Assembly: GCA_054601695.1 (NCBI GenBank)
Contig: BAAHQB010000190.1
Span: 186,001-250,000, forward strand
DNA length: 64,000 nt
DNA from: Amorphochlora amoebiformis
Taxonomy: Eukaryota; Cercozoa; Chlorarachniophyceae
Direction of reading: 5' to 3'
The stretch's first letter is position 1, and the number at the start of each line of letters is the position of its first letter. A program made the position numbers and the translations under genes. Below the pieces are notes generated by a model. The model did not search any database, was not told the origin of the DNA, and worked only from the letters and a program-made list of their open reading frames with translations. Positions 1 through 64,000 of this stretch are shown here, in pieces.

Positions 1-211
1 ATATATATTTCTTAATACCTGCGTACGTGTGTATACATGCACAGTAATTTATTCATCTAAATGCATGTATAAATATACACATACACATATGTATATATCT
101 ATTATGCATATATGAGATAATAAAGCCCTAATATGTATATATTACATATGATATAAAGGTCAAATATGTATATATTATATAAGTCAGCAATCTAACCTCA
201 AATCGCATATG

Positions 212-535
<324 letters not shown>

Positions 536-586
536 GGTGTGTGCAATGATTCTGTGCATGAGTTGTACTCGTATATATACTATGGT

Positions 587-632
<46 letters not shown>

Positions 633-676
633 CATGTATATACATAGATACATTTATATATTAAAATAGACATCTG

Positions 677-711
<35 letters not shown>

Positions 712-742
712 TTCTAGGTTCGGCCTGTGGACTTCGTTACAG

Positions 743-774
743 GAGCTTCAAACAACTTCTTAACCATGCGTAAT

Positions 775-835
<61 letters not shown>

Positions 836-900
836 CAAACATAACATACATATATATATATATATATATATACATACACATATGTATGTATATATATATG

Positions 901-941
<41 letters not shown>

Positions 942-984
942 ATAATATATGTAAGAGCTTCAAACAACTTCTTAACCATGCATA

Positions 985-1031
<47 letters not shown>

Positions 1032-1045
1032 TATATCTATATATG

Positions 1046-1087
<42 letters not shown>

Positions 1088-1181
1088 TTGTGTGTGTAAT
1101 ATATATATATATGTAATATATATATACATGTATAAAATGTATAATATATGTAAGATCTTCAAACAGCTTCTTAACCATGCG

Positions 1182-1232
<51 letters not shown>

Positions 1233-1282
1233 TAAAATGTATAATATTAAGAGCTTCAAACAACTTCTTAACCATGCGTATA
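743..1282. repeat. Four-copy echo, unit about 28 bp
   Basis: The unit GAGCTTCAAACAACTTCTTA plus ACCATGCG recurs at about 743-770, 955-981, 1151-1181 and 1251-1278, each copy flanked by TA tracts. Read on the minus strand it gives MVKKLFEA; in the longest copy (714-770) this continues to PVTKSTGRT and a TAG stop, which looks like the end of a minus-strand coding exon. The other copies lose similarity after about 27 nt. Confidence 0.65.
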
Positions 1283-1284
1283 TA

Positions 1285-1328
<44 letters not shown>

Positions 1329-1381
1329 TGTGTGTGTGTATGTATGTGTATGTGATGTATGTATATGTATGTATGTATATG

Positions 1382-1463
<82 letters not shown>

Positions 1464-1514
1464 ATATATACATATATATATATAAATACATTACAATATT
1501 GTATAAATATATAA

Positions 1515-1549
<35 letters not shown>

Positions 1550-1639
1550 CATATATATATAATATATATGTATAATATATGTATAAATAAATCTCAAATA
1601 ATACCTAAATAAATATAAACACTCTTTCTACACAGATAC

Positions 1640-1718
1640 CGTGCTCTCTCCTTTTACTTCTCCTGTGACATGCCCCGCAGTCACATTTTTTTCGACTGGT
1701 TGAAGTTTTTCGCCTCAT
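1640..1718 (-). CDS. Possible first exon of a minus-strand gene (unresolved)
   Basis: An ATG at 1718 (minus) opens 26 codons ending at a GT donor (G|gtatct at 1639). The peptide is very basic and contains [11 protein letters not shown], a cysteine cluster that could bind metal or DNA. The start lies only 34 bp from the opposite ATG of the zinc-finger gene at 1753. The downstream exon may be the MVKKLFEA island at 714-770, but that needs a non-AG acceptor for the phase to fit. The exon may be a chance open frame in the shared 5' region. Confidence 0.28.
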
Positions 1719-1752
1719 ATTTGATGTATTTTTGGTGTTTTTCAACCGTGAC

Positions 1753-8380
<6,628 letters not shown>

Positions 8381-9203
8381 CGAACAGTAGACTCGATCTT
8401 TGTTTTACGCGAACGATAGATTCGATTATGGTTTTATACGCGCTCGTGCATGTGTGTAGATTTCAGATGTACTTCTGGAGATTATAATTTGAAATTTTAA
8501 ACGTTGTAAAAATAGTACGGGCTATCTAGGTTATCTCTAGTATCCAGTTATATCTAGTATATATACGACTAGCAGCTCTCAGATATTCTAAAAACCGCCT
8601 ATGATACCCCAGTCTTCCTGTAGAATATATATATATATATATATACATGTGTATATACCGCCATATACATTCCCCCAGAATTTTTTTTTAAGTACTCTTT
8701 TGCACACATAAGTTTTAGACTCTAGGTAGCTATGTAATCTCTTTCTATGAGACTTTATAAGACCTGGGAGGGGGTTCGGTTGCGACTTGCAAGAACTGTT
8801 CTACGCCCACTTTCCAGAAATATTGGTTGACTGAAATATTCAGAAAGGAATAGACGAAATTTTAAGATTGCCTTGGGTGGTATTACCCCATTTGGAGTGA
8901 TTTTAGAAGCCCATACTCCGAGCATGACAAATGATATGACGGTACTCTGGGTACTATTTCTGATTTAGCGGAAATTGTAACATCTGGTACATGTACACAC
9001 TGGCCTGTAAGTACGCGCCTCCATAGCTAATCGTCGATAATGACCTAAATCTAGCCCGTAAGTACGCGCCTCCATAGCTAATCGTCGATAATGACCTAAA
9101 TCTAGCCCGTAAGTACGCGCCTCCATAGCTAATCGTCGATAATGACCTAAATCTAGCCCGTAAGTACGCACCTCCATAGATAATCGTCGATAATGACCTA
9201 AAT
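8381..9203. other. Convergent intergenic region between zinc-finger and glycosyltransferase genes
   Basis: This is mixed-composition DNA with no coding frame I can support. It holds CTAG clusters around 8515-8580, TGTAA words that could serve as polyadenylation signals, and the 51-bp tandem repeat listed separately. Both neighbouring genes end into it. Confidence 0.6.

Positions 9204-9210
<7 letters not shown>
9007..9210. repeat. 51-bp tandem repeat, 4 copies
   Basis: Copies start at 9007, 9058, 9109 and 9160 and are almost identical (GTAAGTACGCGCCTCCATAG then CTAATCGTCGATAATGACCT then AAATCTAGCCC). The outermost copy overlaps the stop codon of the minus-strand glycosyltransferase (TAG at 9206-9204). 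The repeat therefore seems to have grown from the stop-codon region into the 3' flank. The 51-bp period leaves an open 17-residue repeat on the minus strand, but it lies after the stop and is not taken as coding. Confidence 0.93.
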
Positions 9211-27537
<18,327 letters not shown>

Positions 27538-28381
27538 TTCCCGAAAAATTGCGGAATTTTTGAATTATTCGCACCCGAAGTTTGTCAGTACCACTGTTTT
27601 AGGGTTTATGAACCACAGGAGGGGATGAGGGGCTAGCAAGAGGGGGGGGGGGCGCGAGCTCCTATCAGTAGATTGAGAGGGTTGCAAGACCTCTAATGAA
27701 GGATATCTTAATATCTACATATTGATATATCTTTCCCAACATAAAAATTCAATATGTACATATGTATTCTTAGATATCTTAATATCAATATTCCAGGAGA
27801 ACCCCCCCTGTGTTGACACTGACGACCATTCGTTCAACCCACCCCCCCTGTATCCTCCAACTCTCCTCAAACTCAGAAACTAAGCCAATGATTCGAAGCC
27901 ATTCATCCCAACGTCGCAAGGTCTATCTTTTTCCCTCCGCGGGAACGGGTATCGGTTCCGAAAGGAGGGATTGAGAGGTCGAGGTTAGATTTCCGGATAC
28001 GCATTTTTTTACACCCCACCCGAAAACCTGACGTCCTATACGCCACCTGTAAGACCCTTCGGAAATTCTTTTCCTTCCGACGCATAATCCTCCGGGGTAG
28101 TTATCCCGATGCCCGCCCCGCCCCCCGTTCCTTCCTCTTCAGGCTCGCTTAACCATTCCGCCTCAAACCGATATTTTTTCGCCTGTGTATGCGACTCATT
28201 GTTGTACACCCTGATATACGTATGTATACGGATCGGGCACGTTATCTCAGTGGTCTCGTAAGAGAGAGGGAGAAAAAGGGGGAAGAAGAGACAGTTACAA
28301 GATTGGAGTGGGTTATACGTAGGTGGGAAAGCACACATAAATACATGCTTTCTAGGAGTGTATATACATGTATACTAACGA
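27538..28381. promoter_or_regulatory. Divergent intergenic region between glycosyltransferase and SOUL genes
   Basis: The region has mixed composition and is almost free of TA tracts, and presumably holds both promoters. It carries G and C homopolymers (27640-27652 and 27800-27850), a repeated AGATATCTTAATATC word near 27705 and 27772, and the minus open frame at 28036-28338. I see no clear TATA box or initiator. Confidence 0.45.
28036..28338 (-). CDS. Small acidic open frame, unassigned
   Basis: The frame is 100 codons from an ATG at 28338 to TAG at 28036. Its last third is gene-like and acidic/glycine-rich (AEWLSEPEEEGTGGGAGIG). A good acceptor (cacag) at 28183 would make 28182-28036 a separate terminal exon in the same phase. 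Its ATG is 43 bp from the divergent SOUL start. A second open frame just below (28085-27903) could be joined only across a 19-bp gap. No family recognised; it could be chance. Confidence 0.3.
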   Translation of the reverse strand: MCAFPPTYNPLQSCNCLFFPLFLPLSYETTEITCPIRIHTYIRVYNNESHTQAKKYRFEAEWLSEPEEEGTGGGAGIGITTPEDYASEGKEFPKGLTGGV

Positions 28382-49975
<21,594 letters not shown>

Positions 49976-50738
49976 ATGTGACCCGGTGACCCGAGTGACT
50001 TAAGTATCTACGTACCTTACTAGGCTTGCAATGCAACATATATCAGACTGAGACATATACGGCGAGTATAACTTGAATACTAGTGTATACAGAGTATATA
50101 TGCGTAACTAATAACCTTTCTTGCAGGTAGCATATACACCTAGTGTACATGTACATTAGATTGGACATTTACTAGAATGAGGGTATCTTAGTATCTAGAA
50201 GTATCATAGGTTAGTGATGTTCAGGCTAGCGCTAGTTTAGAGAACACGTGTCAGTTGTGGTGCGTTTACCTACTAGACCTAGTTTACAGGTTTTGTGCTA
50301 GTTAGGGCATCCGACTTGTACTAGTTGTACAGGACTCTAGATAATCATGATCCGTCTCTAGCTAGATCTAGTCTCGCTATGCCAACTAGCGGCTACTTAG
50401 ACTACAGCTTGAGGTATATCTCTAGATATCTATAACATGATAAATGTATTAATTTTTATCATGAAGATACCCGGACGCATCGATCACAGTAAAGTCTAGA
50501 AAGTAACGACTAGAACTGTAGTACGACAGCCTCACGTGTCTAGCACGTGGCGCCAAAATCGTTTTATTAGTAACGGTGAATGCATCACTGAATGATAGTT
50601 ATATGAATTCATTGAAGCAAGGTATTGGTATATGCTAGATATGTGATTTGATGCTAGCCCCGCCTGCATATGGGTGTAGTAGCGGCTTGTTTGTAGGAGG
50701 CTTGTGCATGTACTTTGCGAGTGCAATTCTCTAGATCC

Positions 50739-50774
<36 letters not shown>

Positions 50775-50821
50775 AATATATAAATATATATGTATTTATA
50801 TATATATATATATATATAAAA

Positions 50822-50890
<69 letters not shown>

Positions 50891-50986
50891 GTATAAATAT
50901 ATATAAAATTTTATATATGTTATATTCATGTATCTATACAAGCCAAGCTGAAAAGCCTATCCTAATCCCATCTCTAACCCTAACCC

Positions 50987-51033
<47 letters not shown>

Positions 51034-51241
51034 ATATATGTATATCTATGTATACATACGAAATGTGTGTATGTATATACATATACATATATTTAAAGGT
51101 ACATTATATATATATATATGTATATATGTACGCATATGTACATATGTAATTTATGTATGTGTATATATACATATTGCATTTGCGTACATAATTATATACA
51201 TGTTTGTAGATGCACAATTACATAACCACACACACACGCTC

Positions 51242-51278
<37 letters not shown>

Positions 51279-51926
51279 CATACACATATATATATATATA
51301 TATATATGTACATATGTGATTATATACTTACATATATATGTATATATATATATAATATATATACACCATACCCGACATGCACACATACATATAGTCATAC
51401 CCACTGTTGTGCGACATCATCTCCTCGGTTTATCCCCATTCTTTCAACTCCAAGTCTCCGCGATGCTCTCTCAATGCTCTCGACGCTCTCAAGACGCTCC
51501 CACGATGCTTCCACGTTCGACGACCCTTATATTTACGACGCAGGTATCAACGACCACCTCTCAAGAGAAATCGTTGAAACTAAATCGGCGAGCAGAAAAA
51601 GTCGATGTTGGCATATCGTTTCTGATATACGATATCAGGCAATCAATCGGAACCAACCAAGCCCTTGGTAGTAACCGGAGATTAGTCTGAATCCCTGCCT
51701 TATATACCAATGTTACCCATGTGTTAATACCCTTAAGAGTCCCAAAAAGTAACGGACGGCTCAGACGTCCATGTGATTTTGGGCGAAAGTATGTAAGAAT
51801 CGCCAACTTCTTTCGGAAACGCTCATGAACGCTGGAGCCGAAACACTTTCCCACGCAGATACTACAACCGCGTAAAACCAAACAGCTTCCCAGCTCAGCC
51901 AGCTCAGCCTTAACTTCACTCTGAAA
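49976..51926. other. Intergenic region, SOUL to GTPase-like gene; CTAG-rich
   Basis: 49976-50735 is mixed-composition DNA with about 20 CTAG tetramers and no coding frame. 50740-51370 is TA/TG-rich. 51380-51926 is GC-balanced DNA leading to the GTPase-like start; it contains CTCTCAATGCTCTCGACGCT-type short repeats and presumably the promoter. No TATA box was identified. Confidence 0.55.
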
Positions 51927-52775
51927 ATGTTCAGCTCGCACCTTTTCCGCTGCTCCAATACCTCCATCGCGCTTCCAGCGTCTGCCAAGAAGCTCTCCAA
52001 GAACGCCGTCAAGACCTCGCCGGTTCGCGACTCCAAGATCTCCACTTCGATCAAACCCAAGTACGTCAAAGGCATCCAATCCAAGCTCACCCGCGTGTTC
52101 GTTTCGGGCCTTCCAAAGGCCGGCAAGACCTCGTTCACGGCTGCCGCTAACGCCCTCGCGCCCCGTAACATCCAGTTCTTCGACGAACCTGCTCAAGCCT
52201 TCCAGGCTCGCGTCGACATCGTGATCGTCATGGTTGATGCCAAGAGCGTCGACAGTATCCGCCTCGCATCCGTGGCCAAGCGCCAGCTGCAAGGCTTCCT
52301 TCAAGACCGCCCAGGATTCCTTCTCGTCGGCAACAAGGTCGACACGATCAAGGACAATCACCACGGCGTCCGCACCGGCGCAGCGCTCTTCACGACCTCC
52401 AAGCACGCGGGATTCGCAAAGTGGTTTGTCGCGTCCGCCAAAGATAACACCAAAGTCGAGGATATTGTCAAGTACGTTCACAACTGCCATATCACCAAGC
52501 GCAGACTCATCGCCCAGGGCATTCTCACTCCAACGCCTCCTTCAACTCCGGAGAAAAGGGAAGCTTTCGCCTTATCCAGTCGACTTAAGCGCGCCTGCAA
52601 AGCTCCATGGACGCCGTCGCCTCCCAAGAAGACCAAGTCCAGCCGCCGCAAGATCTCAAAGCCTCGCTGTGATTATCACGGAGCCTTGCCCGTCACACCG
52701 CCGACCAGGGACCAGGCCAGTTTTACGGTGAAGATGCGTCTGGCTCGTCAATTCGAAGAGCTTGGGGAGGCTTAA
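51927..52775 (+). CDS. Small-GTPase-like protein with degenerate G3 motif, 282 aa
   Basis: This is a single-exon frame, GC-richer than its surroundings. Residues 61-69 (GLPKAGKTS) fit the P-loop GX4GK(S/T). 136-139 (NKVD) is the G4 base-recognition motif, and SAKDN (170-174) fits G5. Where Rab/Ras proteins have DTAGQ, this has DEPAQ (86-90), and the segment between P-loop and G3 is about 17 aa, too short for a normal switch I. So it may bind nucleotide without normal hydrolysis or switching. N-terminal 50 and C-terminal 90 residues are basic and Ser/Pro-rich (TPTPPSTPEKRE), with no obvious prenylation motif. A long antisense frame here is a shadow. Assignment to the Rab/Ras-like superfamily is inference from motifs. 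Confidence 0.62.
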   Translation: MFSSHLFRCSNTSIALPASAKKLSKNAVKTSPVRDSKISTSIKPKYVKGIQSKLTRVFVSGLPKAGKTSFTAAANALAPRNIQFFDEPAQAFQARVDIVIVMVDAKSVDSIRLASVAKRQLQGFLQDRPGFLLVGNKVDTIKDNHHGVRTGAALFTTSKHAGFAKWFVASAKDNTKVEDIVKYVHNCHITKRRLIAQGILTPTPPSTPEKREAFALSSRLKRACKAPWTPSPPKKTKSSRRKISKPRCDYHGALPVTPPTRDQASFTVKMRLARQFEELGEA

Positions 52776-53015
52776 GTGCCTGCTCTTGCCTCTTCTGTCG
52801 CTCTTAACATGTCCGCTGTCGCTCTTAACATGTCCTCTAGGCCTAGGCCGTCTGTTGTAGTTTCGTTAGGTTTGTAGTTGTCTTCGTTGTGGCTGATAGA
52901 TTGAAATCAATTTATCGTTATATGAGAAAAGAAAAAACCAACTCCGTTCGACTTGCTAATAACCCTACGTGTATATATGTGTTGAGAATATTTTACATCA
53001 TGTGTGTATTGACAG

Positions 53016-53069
<54 letters not shown>

Positions 53070-53122
53070 CTCACACACACATATATATATACACACATAT
53101 ACATATACACATATGTATATTT

Positions 53123-53179
<57 letters not shown>

Positions 53180-53265
53180 AGTGTATATCTGTAGCATTTA
53201 CCACATGCGTATTGTATACAACAATGTACATGTGTATATGTTTATGTATATATATACATGTACAT

Positions 53266-53319
<54 letters not shown>

Positions 53320-53388
53320 TATAATATAATATGTGTGGTGTGTGTGCCATAAGTATAAATGTATACACCACACTGCAATATTTAGATT

Positions 53389-53431
<43 letters not shown>

Positions 53432-53567
53432 ATGAGAGTTATATATATATATATATATATTATTCTGCCTGTATATATATTATTCTGCCTGTATCTACTC
53501 TTAACCTAAGTCTTAACTATGTTCCACTCTAGCTCTAACTCTGTAACCCCAACTCTGAACCTGACAT

Positions 53568-53645
<78 letters not shown>

Positions 53646-54001
53646 ATATATATGTGTATATATATATATATATATTAACCCTATACCTACCCTCAATCTT
53701 ACCTTTGCTAACCAATCTCATGGCTATCACTAATACTTAGTTTTATAAACCCTAACTCTAACCCTAGCTCACTCGAACCCTGATGTACCTCCAACCCTAG
53801 CCAAACCGATGCCTTTTTCTAACTTTCCTGGTAACCTAAACCTGAAAGGTACATTCCAAATGGTAAGCTGGCCCTAACCATAAGCTCAACCAAGTTGACC
53901 TTGTTTTGAGATGATTCGCATACCAACACCATTCACATGTGTGTATGTATGTCCGGATATGTGTAGAAGTCGATGTATGTATGTGTTGTGTATTAATGGA
54001 T

Positions 54002-54088
<87 letters not shown>

Positions 54089-54129
54089 CAGTCGTATAAG
54101 TATATTATATATATATATATATATATATA

Positions 54130-54183
<54 letters not shown>

Positions 54184-54385
54184 TAGATATGAATACGCAC
54201 ACAAAATATTGCGCACACACGTTTAAGCACGAACAAACACACACATACGCACACATACTTACACACACACACACAGAGAGAGAGAGAATCACCTTAAAAT
54301 CTGATACAAACCCGGGGAAAACTACAAGGAAGAAATGATATGAAGTCTTGTGTAGGACAGGGTAGAGTAAGATAGGATAGTATAC
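52776..54385. other. Intergenic region after the GTPase-like gene
   Basis: A 3' flank with a duplicated GCTCTTAACATGTCC (52789 and 52810) is followed by TA/CA-rich DNA (53020-53480), scattered TAACCCTAA-like words (53505-53900), more TA tracts (54000-54180) and a CA/GA run (54195-54290). No gene seen. Confidence 0.6.
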
Positions 54386-54389
54386 AAAA

Positions 54390-55010
54390 CTAAACCACGC
54401 AGGCAAAAAGACAAACTGTTTTTCGGACCTGATGTGTTTCTGGTATAGTATTTGATTCATACAAGTGGGAGAGACAGACGCCTGTGGTGGGTCGGTGTCG
54501 CTTGCGTTTTAAAGTGGCGTTATGGACCCAGTGATGTCTGAACTCTGAAGACTCTGAACGATAGGAGCTGACTCCTAACATCGCCTTAACCATTCGATTA
54601 ATCCCTGCTAATGATACGTAGGATTAGAGGAATTGATCTGGTGATATCTTCCTATTATTATTATTTTAAATTTGTTACCTCTTGTATGTACTAAATGAAC
54701 GATAAATCACACATCCACCCACATACACGACTCTTTCAACAGCACATAAACCTTGACAAGAATAATGCGAAGTATGATACAAGTATCTATTCCAAAGGTT
54801 GGAAGGGAAAATACCTTCATTGCGATGGCGGGATCCATCTCTGTCCTCGAGCATACCGTTGAATCGCGAGAGCTGGATGTTCGTGGGCCATGCAGAGCTG
54901 CGTGACAATTCTTGGTGCGCTCCATGCACGTGACGATACGCTTTCCTTGTTTTTGTACCTTCGCTTCCGCACGGTGACTGATAAGATGTGCTGGCTTCCA
55001 CCATATTCAT
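54390..55010 (-). CDS. Possible minus-strand exons, unassigned
   Basis: An open frame runs from ATG 55010, right after a good acceptor (gttcag), for 111 codons to 54675. A second frame at 54593-54390, behind an acceptor (agcag) near 54609, ends in TAG. Peptides such as SAWPTNIQLSRFNGMLEDRD and RMVKAMLGVSSYRSESSEFR look gene-like. Possible donors (gtattt at 54814, gtttat near 54750) would also allow splicing. I recognise no family. The region lies between two plus-strand genes and would be divergent from the MDR gene. Confidence 0.28.
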
Positions 55011-55674
55011 CTGAACCCAGAATAGTAAGTGTTCTCTACTGCATAGCTGGGCGATTATTAAGTCCCATAGTCTGTGAACTGCTGGATGTGCTGTGATTTT
55101 CAGCGAACGTTGCCATACATCAGTAGTTTGGTTTGACTATTTATTGGAGTTGAACTTGATGATTATTTCAGACAACATGGTGCTCCATTGCAGGGTTGAC
55201 CTCCGATACACGTGACTAAGGGTTACGTCACGCTAAGTATTCACACTTTCATTTGTAGTCACGTTCATTCGTCACAAGTTGACCCTTTGTCACGCGCACA
55301 GGCACGCGTGACGTCGCTATGTGACCGGACACGTGCCCATAGGCCCGAACTTTTGTGTGTAAGTTTCAGAAACAAGTTTCGCAACCCGAATTTTATTTTT
55401 GGGGGTTTCAACGGAATGGGTACCAGGGCCCTCCAAGTGATCATAGGACAGTCGAAGGGAACCCCGGCAAAAAAAGCCAGCTATGTGCACAAAAATTAAA
55501 AAATCTGACAGCTTCAGCCATACTTCCACACGGCTTGTAACACCAGACCCTTCAGTTTCCGCCTACTATGTGTCCCTTTTGAGTAATTGTTCGTGAGGAG
55601 TCCAAGGTGATTCTACATTTCATGTAGGTGAGGTCGTCCAGGTATCGGCACCAACCTCCCACTCACGGTTCAGC

Positions 55675-61124
<5,450 letters not shown>

Positions 61125-61139
61125 GAATTCGAAGAGAAA

Positions 61140-61330
61140 GGAGGGAGACAAAGAGGAGGAGGGTGACAAAGAGGAGGAGGGAGACAAAGAGGAGGAGGGA
61201 GAGGAGGAGGGAGACAAAGAGGAGGAGGGAGACAAAGAGGAGGAGGGAGAGGAGGAGGGAGACAAAGAGGAGGAGGGAGAGGAGGAGGGAGACAAAGAGG
61301 AGGAGGGAGACAAAGAGGAGGAGGAATCCT
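61140..61330. repeat. GAGGAGGGAGACAAAGAGGA purine minisatellite
   Basis: A 15-24 bp purine unit (GAGGGAGACAAAGAGGAG) repeats about 9-10 times in the 3' flank of the MDR gene. Its Arg/Glu/Lys frames continue the charged character of the protein tail but are out of phase with the stop. Confidence 0.9.
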
Positions 61331-61334
61331 TGGA

Positions 61335-62141
61335 ATTCAAACACCCGGATGTGGAAGGACGAGGGCTTGGTCAATGGTCCTCGGTATGATAATGATCATG
61401 ATTCATGACATGACATAAATGATGAACATCACACCGCGACTGGCATACATAATTGAGACGATCGAGATCTGTGCACGAAATTTGTGCGGAGAGCGGGGAT
61501 ATGAAACGAGTGAAAGCCGAAACCTAGGAAACGGTTCGATAGTACAGACTACATGTATGGGGATTATATAGTGTATGCCACACTTTGAATGATCATCGGA
61601 ACTTGCTAACACGTTCAATTTGAGAGTATATCTAGCTATATATGTTACAATTATACAGCGCGTAATTATTAGTGACTCATATACATGTACATAAAAAAAT
61701 GGCGAAAGTGCTGTCGGCGTCTACTCATGCCAGTCATGAGTTGATAATATCTAGAATATACTACATACATACTAGATCTAGTAGATATATATCACCTAAG
61801 TCATCATCAATTGATTTATTACATAGATCCGATGCTATGATTAATGACATATATGCTATCACTACAGCTAGTACTGCCTATGAGCCTAATTTTCAGTTTA
61901 CTTAGTTATGCGCAGCTAATAAACACGTAACTTAAATTCCGCCATAATCTAATATTAACTGACTTCATTCAAGTTCCGAGACGACAAATTACGACAATGT
62001 ATGTTCGAGTTACGAGTTGACTGGAGTGGATTGATACGTGTATTCAGTCTCGACGGTGTAGTCCTTCCGAGGGCCCTTAACGACGCATTCGCTAAACAGG
62101 ACGATATATTTGCCTGTATGTATATATAATATATGTCTATG

Positions 62142-62204
<63 letters not shown>

Positions 62205-62267
62205 GTTTGTTTGTGTGTATTTGTGTTACATATCTGTACACATATATTGAATATATACATGTGCAGG

Positions 62268-62305
<38 letters not shown>

Positions 62306-62306
62306 G

Positions 62307-62362
<56 letters not shown>

Positions 62363-62504
62363 ATATGTATATATGTATATATATATATATATATATATGC
62401 AGATACATTTGTACAATTGTATTCTTTATATATGTATACTAATACAGTGTGCATATGTATATGTAAATTTATAAATATAGATGCATGTGGCTATATATAT
62501 ATAT

Positions 62505-62564
<60 letters not shown>

Positions 62565-62635
62565 ACGTATGTGTATGTAAATCATGGATATAAATGTATA
62601 TAAATATATAAATAAATATATATATATATATATAC

Positions 62636-62669
<34 letters not shown>

Positions 62670-62690
62670 AAAATATCATACGTATTTATA
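61335..62690. other. Intergenic region after the MDR gene
   Basis: 61335-62110 is mixed DNA without a supported gene, with CTAG words near 61629, 61749 and 61771-61779. 62115-62690 is TA-rich. Nothing else identified. Confidence 0.55.
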
Positions 62691-62693
62691 TAT

Positions 62694-63634
<941 letters not shown>

Positions 63635-63824
63635 ACCCAAAAAGGTCACATAGTGGTTTTCTACAGTTATTCTCAGGCTTAAACTAACGGTAAAGATTAT
63701 ATATTTCGTTAATTAGCTTAAAGGTAAAGGTTATATATATACATATATTTCTCTAATTAGAGTTAGGATTCTCTTATTAGACTCAGGGATAGGCATATTC
63801 TAATCTCTCATAATGTTAGGGTTC

Positions 63825-64000
63825 TATAATTAGAATTAGGATTAGGTCGGTTTTAATCTCATAATATTAGGGTCGTTTCGCGTTAAGTATGTTCTAATCG
63901 CATAATGTTAGGAGCCTATAATTAGAATTAGGATTAGGTAGTTTTAATCTCATAACGTTAGGGTCGTTTCGCGTTAGGTATGTTCTAATCTCATAATATT
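63825..64000. repeat. 92-bp tandem repeat, two copies at the window end
   Basis: TATAATTAGAATTAGGATTA then GGTCGGTTTTAATCTCATAA recurs at 63825 and 63917. GGGTCGTTTCGCGTTAGGTA appears in both copies. Words like TTAGGG, TTAGGA and TTAGAAT suggest decay from telomere-type repeats. The array runs off the window. Confidence 0.85.

Noticed and set aside
8965-9177. Minus-strand frame with a perfect 17-residue repeat
   Set aside because: It lies in the 51-bp tandem repeat after the glycosyltransferase stop codon. The repeat period explains the open frame.
51561-52490. 309-codon frame antisense to the GTPase-like gene
   Set aside because: It lacks family motifs, while the plus strand has P-loop, NKVD and SAK motifs in order. 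It looks like a GC-rich antisense shadow.
55212-55499. 95-codon plus frame upstream of the MDR gene
   Set aside because: No family resemblance. It contains repeated GTCAC/GTGAC words and lies just before the MDR start, so it is more likely upstream regulatory or intergenic DNA.
61163-61408. Arg/Glu-rich frame after the MDR stop
   Set aside because: It is a translation of the purine minisatellite, out of phase with the MDR reading frame.

Overview
The window is eukaryotic nuclear DNA. It holds intron-dense genes with tiny exons (about 9-290 nt), GT-AG splice sites, an LTR retrotransposon, interstitial TTAGGG/CCCTAA arrays, and a very large load of (TA)n microsatellite. The organism is probably a protist or alga; I cannot place it further. 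Most long open frames here are microsatellite translations (Tyr/Ile, Ser/Leu, Arg/Glu runs). The real genes appear only when the short unique islands between TA tracts are read as exons. I joined them by hand, checking splice sites, reading phase and protein-family motifs.

Layout: (1) 1753-8380, plus strand: a small C2H2/C2HC zinc-finger protein in 8 exons; both fingers are split by an intron and re-form perfect C-X2-C-X12-H-X3-H/C spacing. (2) 27537-9204, minus strand: a type II membrane glycosyltransferase of the nucleotide-diphospho-sugar transferase (GT77-like) type in about 24 exons, convergent with gene 1. (3) 28382-49975, plus strand: a SOUL heme-binding protein with an N-terminal membrane segment, 20 exons over 21.6 kb, 381 aa. 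(4) 33587-37500: a Ty1/copia element inserted antisense in intron 4 of gene 3, with LTRs that look identical and a polyprotein lacking the integrase catalytic core. (5) 51927-52775, plus strand: a single-exon small-GTPase-like protein with a degenerate G3 motif. (6) 55675-61124, plus strand: a zinc-independent MDR-family quinone oxidoreductase-like protein, 11 exons, 408 aa. (7) 63634-62694, minus strand: a small gene or gene fragment with two alternative second exons. Three weaker minus-strand candidates lie at 1640-1718, 28036-28338 and 54390-55010.

The most striking structure is in the introns. Nearly every one is a splice donor, a (TA)n tract and an acceptor. In genes 1-3 and 7 the edges of exons (the last 20-45 nt plus donor, or acceptor plus the first 30-40 nt) are copied 1-9 times inside the neighbouring intron, each copy set between TA tracts. 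I call these 'exon-edge echoes'. One exon of gene 3 also has two inverted echoes. The MDR gene has the same TA introns but no echoes that I can see.

Other repeats include telomere-type arrays (some directly against 3' splice sites), (CT)n and GA minisatellites, and perfect 50-51 bp tandem repeats. Intergenic DNA downstream of genes 1, 3 and 6 is rich in CTAG. I see no tRNA, rRNA or CRISPR.
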